Positions 8,565 to 17,919 of a stretch of DNA of 64,000 bases are shown here, piece after piece. This stretch comes from CAVOJV01 sp963696325 (GTDB taxonomy: Bacteria; Pseudomonadota; Gammaproteobacteria; Competibacterales; Competibacteraceae). Each line of letters starts with the position of its first letter. The stretch's first letter is position 1. The stretch covers positions 124,001 to 188,000 of the forward strand of contig CAVOJV010000006.1 of assembly GCA_963696325.1 (NCBI GenBank). The letters run 5' to 3'. The translations under genes were made by a program, and so were the position numbers. The notes beneath the pieces were generated by a model. It was not told where the DNA came from and made no database searches. It saw nothing but the letters and a program-made list of their open reading frames with translations.

Positions 8565-9359
8565 TCAAACCCAATGTTGGTCTAAGCTGTCACCTTGCTT
8601 TTTAGCCACTATTAATATCAGCCCTTCATACTGACGAGAAGGACGATCAGCAGGGATGCTCTCAATAACAATACTCCCTGCGTCAAAGCCTTCCTCTACC
8701 AAGGCTTGTATCAAGTCACCTTCTCTTATGCTAACGGCGGGAAAAAGCATTTCGCCCACAGCGTAGCAAGTTGCGCCTTTAAGTGCGGACAGCAGCAAGA
8801 AGCCATTAGGTTTAAGCAAAGACACGATATTGCGAAAGAACTTGCGCCACTGTTCCCGACAATCCGCGACTGACTCTGCGCAAAAATTGGTCACAAGGGT
8901 GTCGTATACTTGCGGGTCATCAATAGGTAGAATGTTGTTCGCGTCACATTTAAAAAGCCTTGTTACTCGTTGACGCACAAGGCTTTCTCGCTGCGAAATA
9001 GCTAGCCGGGTGTGGTCGCCATTGTTCTCCAATTCCAGAGTCGTTTTAACAAACTCGCGCCAGTCAAACGCGGAGGGATCGCCTTGTAACCACCGGCGCA
9101 CTTCGCTGATATTCTCGTCCAAGTAATCGCAAAAATGAATTTCCCGGACTCTATCGGCGGCAGCAATTAGCGGGTAAATCGTGGGCCCTCCCCCAAAATC
9201 CAACAATATACCGTCTGGAGGAATGGAGCGAAAAGCTCTTACGGCAAACTGCAGCAAGGCAAAGTTTTCGCGGCCAATATCAGCATAGTACTCGTGCAAA
9301 TAATCTCGCGGTTCAAACACCTTCCAGTTATTGATAACTGCTGCATAGTCCATCTCCAT
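8565..9359 (-). CDS. SAM-dependent N-methyltransferase, NNMT/PNMT/TEMT family (GntF-like)
   Basis: A 264-residue methyltransferase. The start WKVFEPRDYLHEYYADIG and motif I LDFGGGPT (about residues 53-60) are characteristic of the NNMT/PNMT/TEMT family (PF01234); VYDTLVTNFCAES and FLLLSALKGA supply later motifs. Bacterial members include GntF, the last methyltransferase of guanitoxin synthesis, but no other guanitoxin gene is in the window, so the substrate is unknown (probably a small amine or guanidine). Base composition is lower in G+C than the flanking genes and the neighbours are mobile elements, which points to transfer. Confidence 0.78.
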   Translation of the reverse strand: MEMDYAAVINNWKVFEPRDYLHEYYADIGRENFALLQFAVRAFRSIPPDGILLDFGGGPTIYPLIAAADRVREIHFCDYLDENISEVRRWLQGDPSAFDWREFVKTTLELENNGDHTRLAISQRESLVRQRVTRLFKCDANNILPIDDPQVYDTLVTNFCAESVADCREQWRKFFRNIVSLLKPNGFLLLSALKGATCYAVGEMLFPAVSIREGDLIQALVEEGFDAGSIVIESIPADRPSRQYEGLILIVAKKQGDSLDQHWV

Positions 9360-9546
9360 CTCCTTTATTCCGCCATTCCTTCACTTTGATAGCAGCGCTC
9401 ACCAAGGTACACCGGAGCTTATCACGATACTGAATAGCATAGTTTGCAAGGATTAAGAATCGAAGCATCGGTAATTGTCAATAAACATGCCGCCTTTTTC
9501 AAGCCATTTTGGGGAGCTTATCTCCTAGAACGTGAGTTATAACTGA

Positions 9547-10933
9547 CTGGTGTACGGGTCGGGTTGAAGGAAGGCGGCGTACCCCGCTGAAATAGGATTG
9601 GCGAGATCACCATTCAGCACACTGAGAGAGGTACGCCATGGGTGAAGATAACGCAGGTTTATTTGGCACGCCAGGCTAGATTCAGGATTTGCTGACCGAG
9701 TTGTTGCGGCAAGGTGCGCGGGGGTTGATCGAAAAGGCCGTGGAAGCGGAGCTGCAACTGCTGCTGGCCGAGTATGACAACGTGACTGATCTGGCGGGGC
9801 GAAAACGGGTCGTTCGCAATGGTTACCTACCGGAGCGGGCGGTGTTGACGGCGCTGGGGCCGGTGCCGGTCCGGGTGCCGAAGGTGCGTGACCGGTCCGG
9901 CAGCGGCGTCAAGTTCAACTCGGCGCTGGGGCCGCCCTACGTCCGCAAGGCCAAACGGGTGGAAGCCGCGCTGCCGGGGCTGTATCTACGGGGCATCTCG
10001 ACGAGCGACCTGCAGGAAGCGCTGTCGGTGTTGGTCGGTGAAGACGCCAAAGGGCTTTCACCGGCTATGGTGAGCCGCCTTAAGGCGCAGTGGTCGGAAG
10101 CCTATAGCAGTTGGAACCGGCGTGAGCTGTCGGAGGAGCGCTACGTTTACGGGTGGGCGGATGGCATTTATTAGACCCTGCGAGGCGAGGACGACCGCCT
10201 GTGCCTGCTGATTCTGATCGGGGTCGACGAGCAGGGCGAGAAACGGTTGTTGGCGCTGTCGGACGGCTATCGGGAATCCAAGGCCTCCTGGCTGGGCGTC
10301 ATCCAGGACTTGCAAGCGCGCGGCTTGAAGACGCCGCCCCAACTAGCGATCGGCGCTGGTGACTTGGGTTTCTGGGCAGCCTTGGACGAGACCTGGCCGC
10401 ACACCCGCAGCCAATGCTGTAGGGTGCACAAGACGGCCAACGTGCTCAATGAGCTGCCGAAATCCATTCAGGGCAAGGCCAAGACCGGCTTGCATGAAAT
10501 CTGGATGACCGAAACCCAGGCCCTAGCGGAAAAGGCGTTCGACCGGTTCGTGCGGGATTTCGGGGCCAAGTATCCCAAGGCGGTGGCAATCCTGGTGAAA
10601 GACCGAGCGGTGCTACTAACCTTTTACGACGTTCCGGCTGAGCACTGGCTTCATATTCCGACCACTAACCCGATTGAATCGAGCTTTGCCACGCTTCGCC
10701 ATCGCACCAGCCGGGCCAAGAACTGCGGGTCGCGGAATACCTTGCTGGGCCTGGTCTTCCAGTTGGCACTGACGGCGGAGAAAAGCTGGCGCAAGCTCAG
10801 CGGCTTCAGCTGGTGCCAGATGTGGCGAGGGGTGGTTCGGTTTCAGGATGGAATCGCGGTTGCCGATCAACCGGGTGAGGCAGAGGAAGAACAGCAGAAC
10901 ATCGCCGCTTGATTCAGACTGGCCATACACTAG
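9547..10933 (+). mobile_element. IS256-family insertion sequence, degraded
   Basis: An element of about 1.39 kb around an IS256-type transposase. Imperfect inverted ends can be seen: CTGGTGTACGG at 9547 and the reverse complement CTAGTGTATGG ending at 10933 (9 of 11 bases match). No convincing target duplication is visible, so the exact ends are uncertain. Size fits the family. The element separates the methyltransferase from the DMT exporter. Confidence 0.65.
9638..10912 (+). pseudogene. IS256-family transposase interrupted by two amber codons
   Basis: One reading frame from the ATG at 9638 to the TGA at 10910-10912 encodes a full mutator-type transposase but carries TAG at 9677 (after LFGTPG) and TAG at 10172 (after WADGIY, just beyond the first catalytic Asp). 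Elsewhere it is clean and retains YVYGWADG, HKTANVLNELP, EHWLH and TTNPIESSFATLR. Both stops are single-base changes from sense codons. Since TAG ends normal genes nearby (for example at 7260), read-through is unlikely and the gene is taken as dead. Confidence 0.85.
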
Positions 10934-11230
10934 ATTTGACTATAGTTCCCAGAAAGTTGCTCCATTTGGCGCAAATAGGTCTTTCCTCGCCCGTGTTCTT
11001 GCGCGGGCTATTTTGTGATGGCGCATAACGCGCGCCTGCGGCGCAGTGTGGCGCGTAACGGCTGCTGTGAAGGCTCGCCACCCATTGGCTTGTAAACTGC
11101 TGTGATTTAATATATTTTCCTGTATCATGAGCTAGACTTATAAGGGAATCCAATCACTGCCCGCGGGCAACGACAACACTCCAGTAACTATTGAGGTAAC
11201 AGTCGTTCAAATATCAAGGAGGATCGAGCA

Positions 11231-11341
11231 ATGGGATCTGAGCCATGGATGTCGCATCAATTCATAAAAAGACTACCCCCATCCCTTTTAAAGAGATCCA
11301 CAACTAATAAGAGGTTTCTTTTACTCTTGCGCACAATATAG
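11231..11341 (+). CDS. short ORF with strong ribosome binding site, possible leader peptide
   Basis: A 36-codon frame beginning MGSEPWMSHQF, with AAGGAGGATC seven bases before the ATG, one of the strongest Shine-Dalgarno sites in this region. It stops seven bases before the ATG of the DMT exporter, whose own start lacks a good site, so translation of the exporter may depend on it. The peptide is basic and ends in a leucine run. No homologue is recognised; it could also be the stump of a truncated gene. Confidence 0.4.
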   Translation: MGSEPWMSHQFIKRLPPSLLKRSTTNKRFLLLLRTI

Positions 11342-11348
11342 TGCGCAT

Positions 11349-12272
11349 ATGTGGCTCTTCTTTGCACTGTTAAGCCCATTTTTGTGGGCAATCATTCATT
11401 TACTGGACTCGCACTGCGTCGGAAAGGTGTTCGACAGACCTTGGATGGGTGTTATTACCAGTTCTATATCTTCGTTAGTAACCTTTTTGCTCCTGCCCCT
11501 CGCCGCGCCCTTCGTCGTTTGGGAGATCTCAGGATGGGACATCGTGGGTCTCGCGCTATTAACCGGTGCACTGATTCAGATTAGTCAGGCGTTCTATTTC
11601 CAAGCGCTGGAGTATAGTGAAGCGGGTATTGTGGCTGTCTATTCTAACATCACCCCAATCCTCTTAACGATCGTCAGTTTCATTTTTCTGGGTCAGGGCT
11701 TGGAACTATGGAACTACCTAGGAATGATAGGTCTTGTTGCCTGTTCGGGTTGCTTTTGCTTTTTGGACCAAAGTGTTAGTGGTCGGAGTCGATCATTCTT
11801 TTATATGCTGCTAGCCTGCTCCGCTCAGGTAGGCGTACTCCTGCTTGAGAAGCATATCTCTGAACATATATCTTGCTCCTTCGTGGTTTTTCTGCTCGTT
11901 ACCGTGGGATTTACGGTTAGCGGCTTCTGCCCACTGTTACTGTCACCAGTCAGAAAAGCTTTTCAGAATAATATTTCCTCTCTTAAGACTGCCGGGGCGA
12001 TTATTATCGGTATTGAAATAATCAATTTCATCGCGATTTTCTGCGGGCAGCAAGCAGTTCGCCTGGGGACGCCGTCACTGGTGGCAGCAATTGAAACCAC
12101 GACACCTGCTTATACATTCTTTTTGTCAGCACTGCTGCTTCTTGTGCTACCGCGGCATGCTGATCTGCGAGTAAGACACCAATTTAAGCTTAAGTTGCTG
12201 CTCGTTAGCTTGATGGTTATCGGCGTTGGGCTTGTGTTCAGCGATCCTAACTTGGGAGCTGGCAAATTATAG
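11349..12272 (+). CDS. EamA/DMT superfamily transporter
   Basis: A 307-residue protein with about ten hydrophobic segments and the internal duplication expected of drug/metabolite exporters; the first segment FFALLSPFLWAIIHLLD and ALEYSEAGIVAVYSN in the fourth are EamA-like. It sits in the inner membrane and probably exports a small metabolite. The substrate is unknown. Low G+C and the neighbouring methyltransferase, separated only by the IS256 copy, suggest that both arrived on one accessory segment. Confidence 0.82.
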   Translation: MWLFFALLSPFLWAIIHLLDSHCVGKVFDRPWMGVITSSISSLVTFLLLPLAAPFVVWEISGWDIVGLALLTGALIQISQAFYFQALEYSEAGIVAVYSNITPILLTIVSFIFLGQGLELWNYLGMIGLVACSGCFCFLDQSVSGRSRSFFYMLLACSAQVGVLLLEKHISEHISCSFVVFLLVTVGFTVSGFCPLLLSPVRKAFQNNISSLKTAGAIIIGIEIINFIAIFCGQQAVRLGTPSLVAAIETTTPAYTFFLSALLLLVLPRHADLRVRHQFKLKLLLVSLMVIGVGLVFSDPNLGAGKL

Positions 12273-12543
12273 CAGGTATTTCAGTCGCTTCGCAGAATTA
12301 GGAAACGCCTAAATTTGACATGGAATCCGATGCCAGCAGTGTGACTCCACTTATGTTCGCCATATCCCGGACAATTGAGAAAGAGCCGTGTCAATGCAGA
12401 AAATTTGTGTTGCCGGGGTTGGGCGAAGCCAGTCGAGCGCGGGGTAGGCAGAGGTTTAAAGAGGCGGTGGGCGCCTTGCCGGGGTGGCCCGGACCTGGGT
12501 AGATTGAGGTCATCGAAAACGCCATCACCCGAGGAACCCACCG
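12273..12543. other. intergenic stretch, probably including the left end of the ISKra4-like element
   Basis: No gene is recognised. G+C content rises from left to right, and the sequence just before 12544 forms the leader of the transposase remnant. The element boundary cannot be placed without an intact copy for comparison. Confidence 0.35.
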
Positions 12544-13470
12544 ATGATGATGTCCCCGTTGACCGTGGAAGACAAGCCGTTGGACGTGTCGGCGCGGCGG
12601 GCGGAACTGACGGGATTCGTGTATGACGCCGCGCGCGACGGGCTGCCGGCGCATGAACTGGAAGGCGGGCTGTGGCCTTACTTGTTGCGGCTGGGCCATG
12701 AATTGCAAGCGGAATATTTCGCCCTGGCCGCCGATGGTGACTGCGGCGAGACGCGAACCCTGGCCGGAGCGGTGGCGGGTGGGCAGATCGTGGTGTTGAG
12801 CGCCGACGGCAAGGGGGTGCCGCTGCACAAGCCTGCCGAAGCCCCGGCCATCGCCGCCCACGATCACGCGCGGGGACCGCGAAGCCCGACCGGAACAAGA
12901 TGGCGGTGCTCGGCGCGGCCTATGACATCGAGCCGCATTCCCGCACCGCCGAGGCGGTAGTCGAGTCGTTGTTTCGCGATCCGATGGCGCCACCGGCGCG
13001 TGTTAAAAAGTAATTGACATTGGGCACTCGGCAGCGAAATGCCGTTGAAGTCCATGAAAGTGCGGGTCTGCGGGCCGCTGAGTGGCCTGGGGACCAGGGT
13101 GATCCGTTGGCTGCAACACCTCGCCGAGCAGAGCGAGCTGCCCGCCGCCACTCCTACCCGCCTGGAGCAAATTCACGGCTATTTCGACCGCCACCGCGAC
13201 CGCATTCACTACGATCGGTACCTCGCCGCCGGCTACCCCATCGCCTCCAGCGTGATCGAGGGGGCCTGCCGCCACGTCGTCAAGGACCGGATGGAGCGGG
13301 CCGGGATGCACTGGATCCCCGGCGCCCAGGCGCTGTTGAACCTCCGCTGCGCGGCCCTCAACGACCAATGGGAGCCGTTCATGAATCACTATATCCACCA
13401 GGAACCCGTGCGCCTCTATGCGAGCATCCCGATCAAAACCAACCCTGCCCATCTTCGCCTCGTCGCCTGA
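12544..13470 (+). pseudogene. ISKra4-family transposase, frameshifted and internally deleted
   Basis: The N-terminal part carries LPAHELEGGLWPYLLRLGHE and LSADGKGVPL, typical of ISKra4 transposases. Near 12880 the frame shifts and continues as NKMAVLGAAYDIEPHSRTAE up to a stop at 13013. A third piece (13039-13470) resumes with the conserved C-terminal block YLAAGYPIASSVIEGACRH and DRMERAGMHW. The middle of the protein is missing, so an internal deletion as well as a frameshift has killed the gene. Confidence 0.82.
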
Positions 13471-13489
13471 GCCAGGGGCGCGCTCGGCT

Positions 13490-13954
13490 GGTTACGCCCA
13501 ATTCACAGTCTCTTAAGAGAATATCAGGAACCTCTAGGGGTCGATCTCTGCTTTCAAAATCTCGCCCAGGAACTCGCAGGCGTTCCCGGCAAATACCCGC
13601 CGCCCAAGCGACGCCTCCTGTTTGCCATGAGTGCCTCAACAGCCGTTGGCTGTGTTGCGCTAAGGGCGTTGGATAATGACGGCGTTTGTGAAATGAAAAG
13701 GCTGTTCGCCAAGCCTGCATACCGCGGTCACGGATTGGGGAAAAGACTGATTGAAATGATAATTGACGAGGCTCGATGCATCGGCTATTAACGCATTGCA
13801 TCGGCTATCAGCGCATGTGCCCCGACACACTGCATTCATTGGAAAAGGCAATGTCTTTGTATCAACTGTTTGGTTTTAAAGCATTGAAGCATATTATCTC
13901 AATCCATTAGCTGACACAGTGTACTGGGAATTGGACCTGGCACAAAACACGTAA
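13490..13954 (+). pseudogene. GNAT acetyltransferase pseudogene
   Basis: One frame reads LAQELAGVPGKY, VGCVALRALDNDGVCEMKRL and AYRGHGLGKRLIEMIIDEA, containing the acetyl-CoA motif (RGHGLGKRL) of GNAT enzymes. A stop follows at CIGY; the segment TGCATCGGCTAT is duplicated (near 13776 and 13799), after which CPDTLHSLEKAMSLYQLFGF resumes and a further shift leads to LNPLADTVYWELDL. The full enzyme of about 150 residues can be rebuilt by removing the duplication and one base. It is a clear dead gene with real decay. Confidence 0.8.
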
Positions 13955-14017
13955 GGCAGACAGCCCCTAACTAGCGCAAAGCCACTATACGCAACCATTG
14001 CGAGTTAAAACCAGGAC

Positions 14018-14689
14018 GTGGTTGACTTGCAAATAACTGGGATAACAAATGTCATGCGGTTCAAAGATCGAAGTGAGGCCGGAAAAAAATTGGCGCAAGC
14101 CCTGGACAAATACCAGGGCCAGGAAGGCATCGTCTACCCCCTACCGCGCGGCGGGGTGGTACTGGGTGTAGAGATCGCGCTCGCTTTGCGGATGCCCATT
14201 GACCTGATCATTCCCCGCAAAATCGGTCATCCCCATAATCCGGAATACGCGATCTGCGCCGTAGCCGAGAACGGTGAGAAGGTTTGCAACGACTGGGAGG
14301 TTGCACGGGTAGATCCGCAGTGGTTGGAACGGCAGGTCGAGAAAGAGCGCAAAGAAGCGCGCCGACGCCGCGAGCGCTATTTGGGCGAGACGCAGCCGCT
14401 GTCCGTGACCGGCAAGCTCGCCATACTCGTGGATGACGGTATCGCGACCGGACTGACCATGCAGGCCGCCATTCGCGACGTGCAGCAGCGCAAGCCGGCG
14501 CGGGTAGTCGTCGCGATTCCGGTCGCCCCCGCGGACGCCGCAGCCGCTCTCGCGCGGCAGGTGGATGAGGTGGTGGGACTCGAAATTACCGATTCCTATC
14601 GAGGCGCCGTGGGGGCCTATTACGACGACTTTCCCCAGCTCACCGACGCGGAGGTGATCGAATTGCTGCAACTGGTCAGATCTGCCTGA
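14018..14689 (+). CDS. phosphoribosyltransferase family protein
   Basis: A type I phosphoribosyltransferase of up to 223 residues. YPLPRGGVVLG near residue 41 and the PRPP loop LVDDGIATGLTM near 136 are both clear. The GTG at 14018 has AGGA just before it; an ATG at 14054 (MRFKDRSEAG) matches the usual start of the family and is an equal candidate. Such proteins are often found alone or with dienelactone-type hydrolases and their substrate is unknown. It lies alone between a dead GNAT gene and the copper chaperone. Confidence 0.88.
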   Translation: MVDLQITGITNVMRFKDRSEAGKKLAQALDKYQGQEGIVYPLPRGGVVLGVEIALALRMPIDLIIPRKIGHPHNPEYAICAVAENGEKVCNDWEVARVDPQWLERQVEKERKEARRRRERYLGETQPLSVTGKLAILVDDGIATGLTMQAAIRDVQQRKPARVVVAIPVAPADAAAALARQVDEVVGLEITDSYRGAVGAYYDDFPQLTDAEVIELLQLVRSA

Positions 14690-14840
14690 TGGTTTACAAA
14701 CCGAACCGTGTCCCATTATATTGCCGCAGGCACCGCAAGGTGCCGTTCATGAATGACCTTCTTTATTCCGCAAGCACGTTTAGCCGGCCAGCCGAAATGG
14801 CGGCTAGTTCCTGGTTTCAACTTCCCCGAGGAGATTCTAT

Positions 14841-15305
14841 ATGAAACGCATTTTTTCGTCTTTCGCCGCGCTCACGTTAGTCTGTTTTGCTGCGCTGGCC
14901 AGCAGCCATGAGTACACGCTGGGCAACCTTTTTATCGAGCACCCCTGGGCCATGCCCACAGCTCCCACGGCTACCACCGGGGCCGGCTACCTGGTGCTGA
15001 AAAATAAAGGTAACAAGGCTGACAGGCTGATATCCGCCTCGGCGGGAGTGGCCAACAAGGTGGAACTGCATACCCACATCAAGGAGGGAGACGTATTGAA
15101 GATGCGCCCGGTGGATGCCATCGACATACCTGCCGGTGGAGAAACCAAGCTGGAGCCCGGCGGCTTGCACATCATGCTCATCGGCCTCAAGAAACCCCTG
15201 GAGGAAGGCCAACGCTTTCCGGTCGTGCTCAAGTTTGAAAACGCCGGTGAAATCACCGTAGACCTGCTGGTACAGAAGGGTAGTCAACCCGAGCACAAGC
15301 ACTAG
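14841..15305 (+). CDS. periplasmic copper chaperone PCu(A)C
   Basis: A 154-residue exported protein with signal peptide (about residues 1-22) and the PCu(A)C domain (PF04314). The copper ligands of the family are present: His and Met in ELHTH and LKMRP, then LHIML. These proteins carry Cu(I) in the periplasm to the CuA site of cytochrome oxidase. GAGGAG lies about eight bases before the ATG. His-rich C-terminus EHKH may add binding capacity. A hairpin just after the stop could end its transcript. Confidence 0.92.
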   Translation: MKRIFSSFAALTLVCFAALASSHEYTLGNLFIEHPWAMPTAPTATTGAGYLVLKNKGNKADRLISASAGVANKVELHTHIKEGDVLKMRPVDAIDIPAGGETKLEPGGLHIMLIGLKKPLEEGQRFPVVLKFENAGEITVDLLVQKGSQPEHKH

Positions 15306-15308
15306 AGC

Positions 15309-15326
15309 GGAATGCACAAGCATTCC
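15309..15326. terminator. small perfect hairpin after the copper chaperone gene
   Basis: GGAATGC-ACAA-GCATTCC forms a seven-pair stem with a four-base loop four bases after the stop codon. There is no long T-run, so termination is plausible but not proven. Confidence 0.4.
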
Positions 15327-15388
15327 AGTTGATTCCTGATTTCCCCGACCCTATTGGCGTGTATTCGCCAGTCTGGATAAGGTAGTCA

Positions 15389-15419
15389 CTTTTCAGCCGC
15401 GCTGGTCGTGGCTGAAAAG
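15389..15419. terminator. ten-pair inverted repeat between the copper chaperone and a lipoprotein gene
   Basis: CTTTTCAGCC and GGCTGAAAAG pair perfectly around an eleven-base loop. It could be a terminator or a regulatory stem; no T-run follows. Confidence 0.35.
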
Positions 15420-15499
15420 CCGCTTACCGGGGTTGAGCTATCGCGGTTGGCCGGTGTTTCAGCAATCCATTTATTAACCATGAAGAATGAAGGGCCTAC

Positions 15500-15943
15500 A
15501 TGATGACTCCTAGCGACGCTACCGTTTGCAAAGCAATGAGTATTGGGTTGGGAATCGCCTTGACTGGCTGCGCCTGGTTGGCAACCGGCAAGCCGGAACC
15601 GGGGGGGGCGGCCTCGGTAACCATCATCAGCGGCGGGTTGTTGGTTTCCCAAGCTGGCCAGCCGGAGTTAGGCCTGACCCTGGCAAATACGGCAAAACGG
15701 ACGCTGTGGGTCAGCGCTCATTTTCGAACCCCCAGCGGCACGGATTGTCTCCTCGTGAAGGAACTGCAACCCGAGGCCAAGCAACTGTATCTCTGCCCAC
15801 AAGCCGCGATCCGGGCCGACATTGATTATCCCATTCATATTCAAAGCTTTGCCGATTTACAGCAGACTCAACTGCTGGACTCGCTGGAAACCAGCTTTCG
15901 CTTCGAATCCGCTGACCTGCGGGCGCTCAAGTCTAACCCCTAA
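15500..15943 (+). CDS. hypothetical lipoprotein
   Basis: A 147-residue protein with a signal peptide ending in the lipobox LTGC (Cys about residue 24). The mature part looks like a small beta-sandwich, with LTLANTAKRTLWVSAHF resembling a domain for non-polar surface contacts, and two further cysteines (DCLLV and LYLC) that could pair. No named family is recognised. It converges with mobA, the stops lying ten bases apart. Confidence 0.6.
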   Translation: MMTPSDATVCKAMSIGLGIALTGCAWLATGKPEPGGAASVTIISGGLLVSQAGQPELGLTLANTAKRTLWVSAHFRTPSGTDCLLVKELQPEAKQLYLCPQAAIRADIDYPIHIQSFADLQQTQLLDSLETSFRFESADLRALKSNP

Positions 15944-15953
15944 CCTCGGTAAC

Positions 15954-16568
15954 TCAGAGGTTCGATCGGCGATTCATCTCCTGCTCCAGCACCGCCAGTT
16001 CCTCTGGTGTATTGACGTTGCGAAACATCGCCGGGTAATCTGCAAAATCAGCTTTCGCCATCCGGTGGCGGGCGAACCAGCGGTCGATCTTGCGTTCACC
16101 CGACTCCAGATACTCTTTAAGGCTATTGCGTAGTTCTGTCCTGAGCAGAGCGAACACCGGTTGCAGGCGGTGACCATCATGCGCCACGCAGAGTTCAGCC
16201 TGGTCGCGGACCAACGCCGCCACCATGCGGTGGGCATAGGTCTCCGGAAGCAGCGGCGAATCGCAGGGAGCAGTCAGCAGGTAAGCGGCGCGGGTGGCGT
16301 TCATTGCCGCCAGCATGCCAGCCAGCGGCCCGAAAAATTGGCCGACGTCATCGCTGACTACCCGGCAATCCAGCGCCCGGTAGGTGTCTAGATTGCGGTT
16401 AGCATTGATAAGCAATTCCCCTATCTGCGGGCGAAGAACCCGAATGACATGCGCGACCATGGGCAGGCCCGCCAGGGCCAGCAGGCCCTTGTCTTGACCA
16501 TCCATACGTTCAGCACGGCCACCCGCTAAAATAACGCCGACGATGGCTAAACGTGGATCATCCCGCAT
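15954..16568 (-). CDS. mobA: molybdenum cofactor guanylyltransferase
   Basis: A 204-residue nucleotidyltransferase with LAGGRAERM near the start and APCDSPLLP in the middle, the GTP and metal binding motifs of MobA. It joins GMP to molybdopterin to make the bis-MGD cofactor. The ATG at 16568 is chosen over 16604 because GGGAAG lies about seven bases before it. No other molybdenum gene is near, so it probably acts alone in this genome region. Confidence 0.88.
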   Translation of the reverse strand: MRDDPRLAIVGVILAGGRAERMDGQDKGLLALAGLPMVAHVIRVLRPQIGELLINANRNLDTYRALDCRVVSDDVGQFFGPLAGMLAAMNATRAAYLLTAPCDSPLLPETYAHRMVAALVRDQAELCVAHDGHRLQPVFALLRTELRNSLKEYLESGERKIDRWFARHRMAKADFADYPAMFRNVNTPEELAVLEQEMNRRSNL

Positions 16569-16666
16569 GGCGACTTCCCAAGATTGAGAGCACACAACCA
16601 TCACCGTTGTACTGGAATGGCCGACTTAGCAAGGGTAGAGATTAAAAATCGTGGGGAAATTAGCTA

Positions 16667-16682
16667 CCCCGCCGAGGCGGGG
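16667..16682. repeat. CCCCGCC hairpin shared with the junction region
   Basis: CCCCGCC-GA-GGCGGGG, preceded by TTAGCTA. A close relative (nine-pair stem, preceded by GAACTA) is at 34787-34806. The shared stem and flanks suggest a small mobile-element end or REP-like unit. Confidence 0.4.
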
Positions 16683-16705
16683 CGTGCAGCGGATAGAAGG
16701 CTCGG

Positions 16706-17317
16706 CTAACCTACCAAGGTTTGCCTCCGCATATCCCAATAGATACGCATTACCTTGTCTGCGTAAGGGGAATGTGAACCTTGACTGCCACTGTAGCGCA
16801 GCAAAGCTCGCTTCAGATTGCCACTGTTGTCTTCGATATAACTGGCCAGAATCTGAGAGCCAGTGTCGATGTTTTTCTCGGGATCGAAAAGCGCATGCGC
16901 TCCACCGATAGCCCGAACCTTGTGGGGATGCGATTGTGGCATAACCTGCATAAGCCCCCGGGCTCCCTGGCTGCTCACCGCCCTCTCCTGAAATCTGGAT
17001 TCCACCGCGATGATGGCCAGGATCAACTCCGGTTCCATGCTTTCATATTTCGCGGCATTGCGGAAGACCTCAGCCACGATATCAGTGGCCTTGCGCTCGG
17101 ATAACCTGTATTTTTTCTGTATGTAGTCGGCGAGTTTGCCGATCTTCACATGATGGGGATGGGTGTCGGCATCGGCTAACTGCGGCGGCGCTTGCTGTGC
17201 ACCCTGGTATTCATCGGCCTGCGGCGCCACCCAGGGAACCATCAGGAACACGATCAGAAAACCGAGATTAAGGACCGCAACAGGCCCACGTTTAATGATA
17301 AATTCAATAATTTGCAT
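16706..17317 (-). CDS. lytic transglycosylase with SLT domain
   Basis: A 203-residue protein with an N-terminal membrane anchor or signal (about residues 10-32) and an SLT domain (about 80-200). The catalytic Glu is in AVESRF, followed by SSQGARGLMQVMP, the usual family block. It cleaves peptidoglycan strands in the periplasm. The ATG at 17317 has GAGG about nine bases before it and is favoured over a GTG twelve bases upstream. It resembles single-domain enzymes rather than full-length MltC or Slt. Confidence 0.88.
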   Translation of the reverse strand: MQIIEFIIKRGPVAVLNLGFLIVFLMVPWVAPQADEYQGAQQAPPQLADADTHPHHVKIGKLADYIQKKYRLSERKATDIVAEVFRNAAKYESMEPELILAIIAVESRFQERAVSSQGARGLMQVMPQSHPHKVRAIGGAHALFDPEKNIDTGSQILASYIEDNSGNLKRALLRYSGSQGSHSPYADKVMRIYWDMRRQTLVG

Positions 17318-17919
17318 ATCAGGCCTCACCTAATTGACTAGTTTCAAGCAGCCATGCTTGGGCGACCCACCACTAGCAGGTTCGATTGATAGCGATAGCC
17401 ATATCGATCGAAGCGGGTCTATCCTTCAGCAATCCGACAATGGCATCATCTTTCAACGCCTGATTCGATATTGCTTGACACGTATCTTGATTTATCAATA
17501 ACTTACCTCTCTAAGAAAGATTATGCTTTTGCAGCATAAAGATTTGCACAGAGCATGACAACGCTTGTTGCAGAAAAGATACACGCAAAAAGTGCTTATT
17601 GCAGCCAAATTAACCCTGACTATTCCCTATAAGCTTTTATTTTAAAAAGAAACTTGAAAAAAGTTAAAAATCCCACATAAAAATAAGCATGTTGCGCAGA
17701 AAATACCGGCTTTTCCCGGTAAACTGGTCGCTACCTAGTAACATGTCTGGGTGATAACGTTTCTGCCCGACGTCGATAGCCCTAAACCGTGTCTAACCGC
17801 TAAGCAAACGCACGCATTCCTCAAGGAAAATGCAGACTATGATCGCTATAGTGGTCTAAGGAGAGCTAACCCATGGGAATCGAGTACCCTGGGTGTATTG
17901 GGGATAACGAGGAAATTGC
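17318..17919. other. AT-rich intergenic region
   Basis: About 600 bases between divergent genes. The part from 17,500 to 17,720 is very AT-rich with poly-A and poly-T tracts, typical of promoter or nucleoid-protein binding DNA. No RNA gene or long repeat is recognised. Confidence 0.45.

Noticed and set aside
8565..9359. A guanitoxin biosynthesis cluster
   Set aside because: Only one methyltransferase resembles the pathway; no arginine hydroxylase, cyclase or kinase genes are in the window.
9638..10912. Stop-codon recoding (pyrrolysine or amber suppression) in this genome
   Set aside because: TAG is the normal stop of intact genes nearby (for example at 7258-7260), and only dead mobile-element genes carry internal TAG.
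12281..12993. Long minus-strand frames opposite the ISKra4 remnant
   Set aside because: They are Arg/Pro-rich shadows of GC-rich coding sequence and match no family, while the plus strand has clear transposase motifs.
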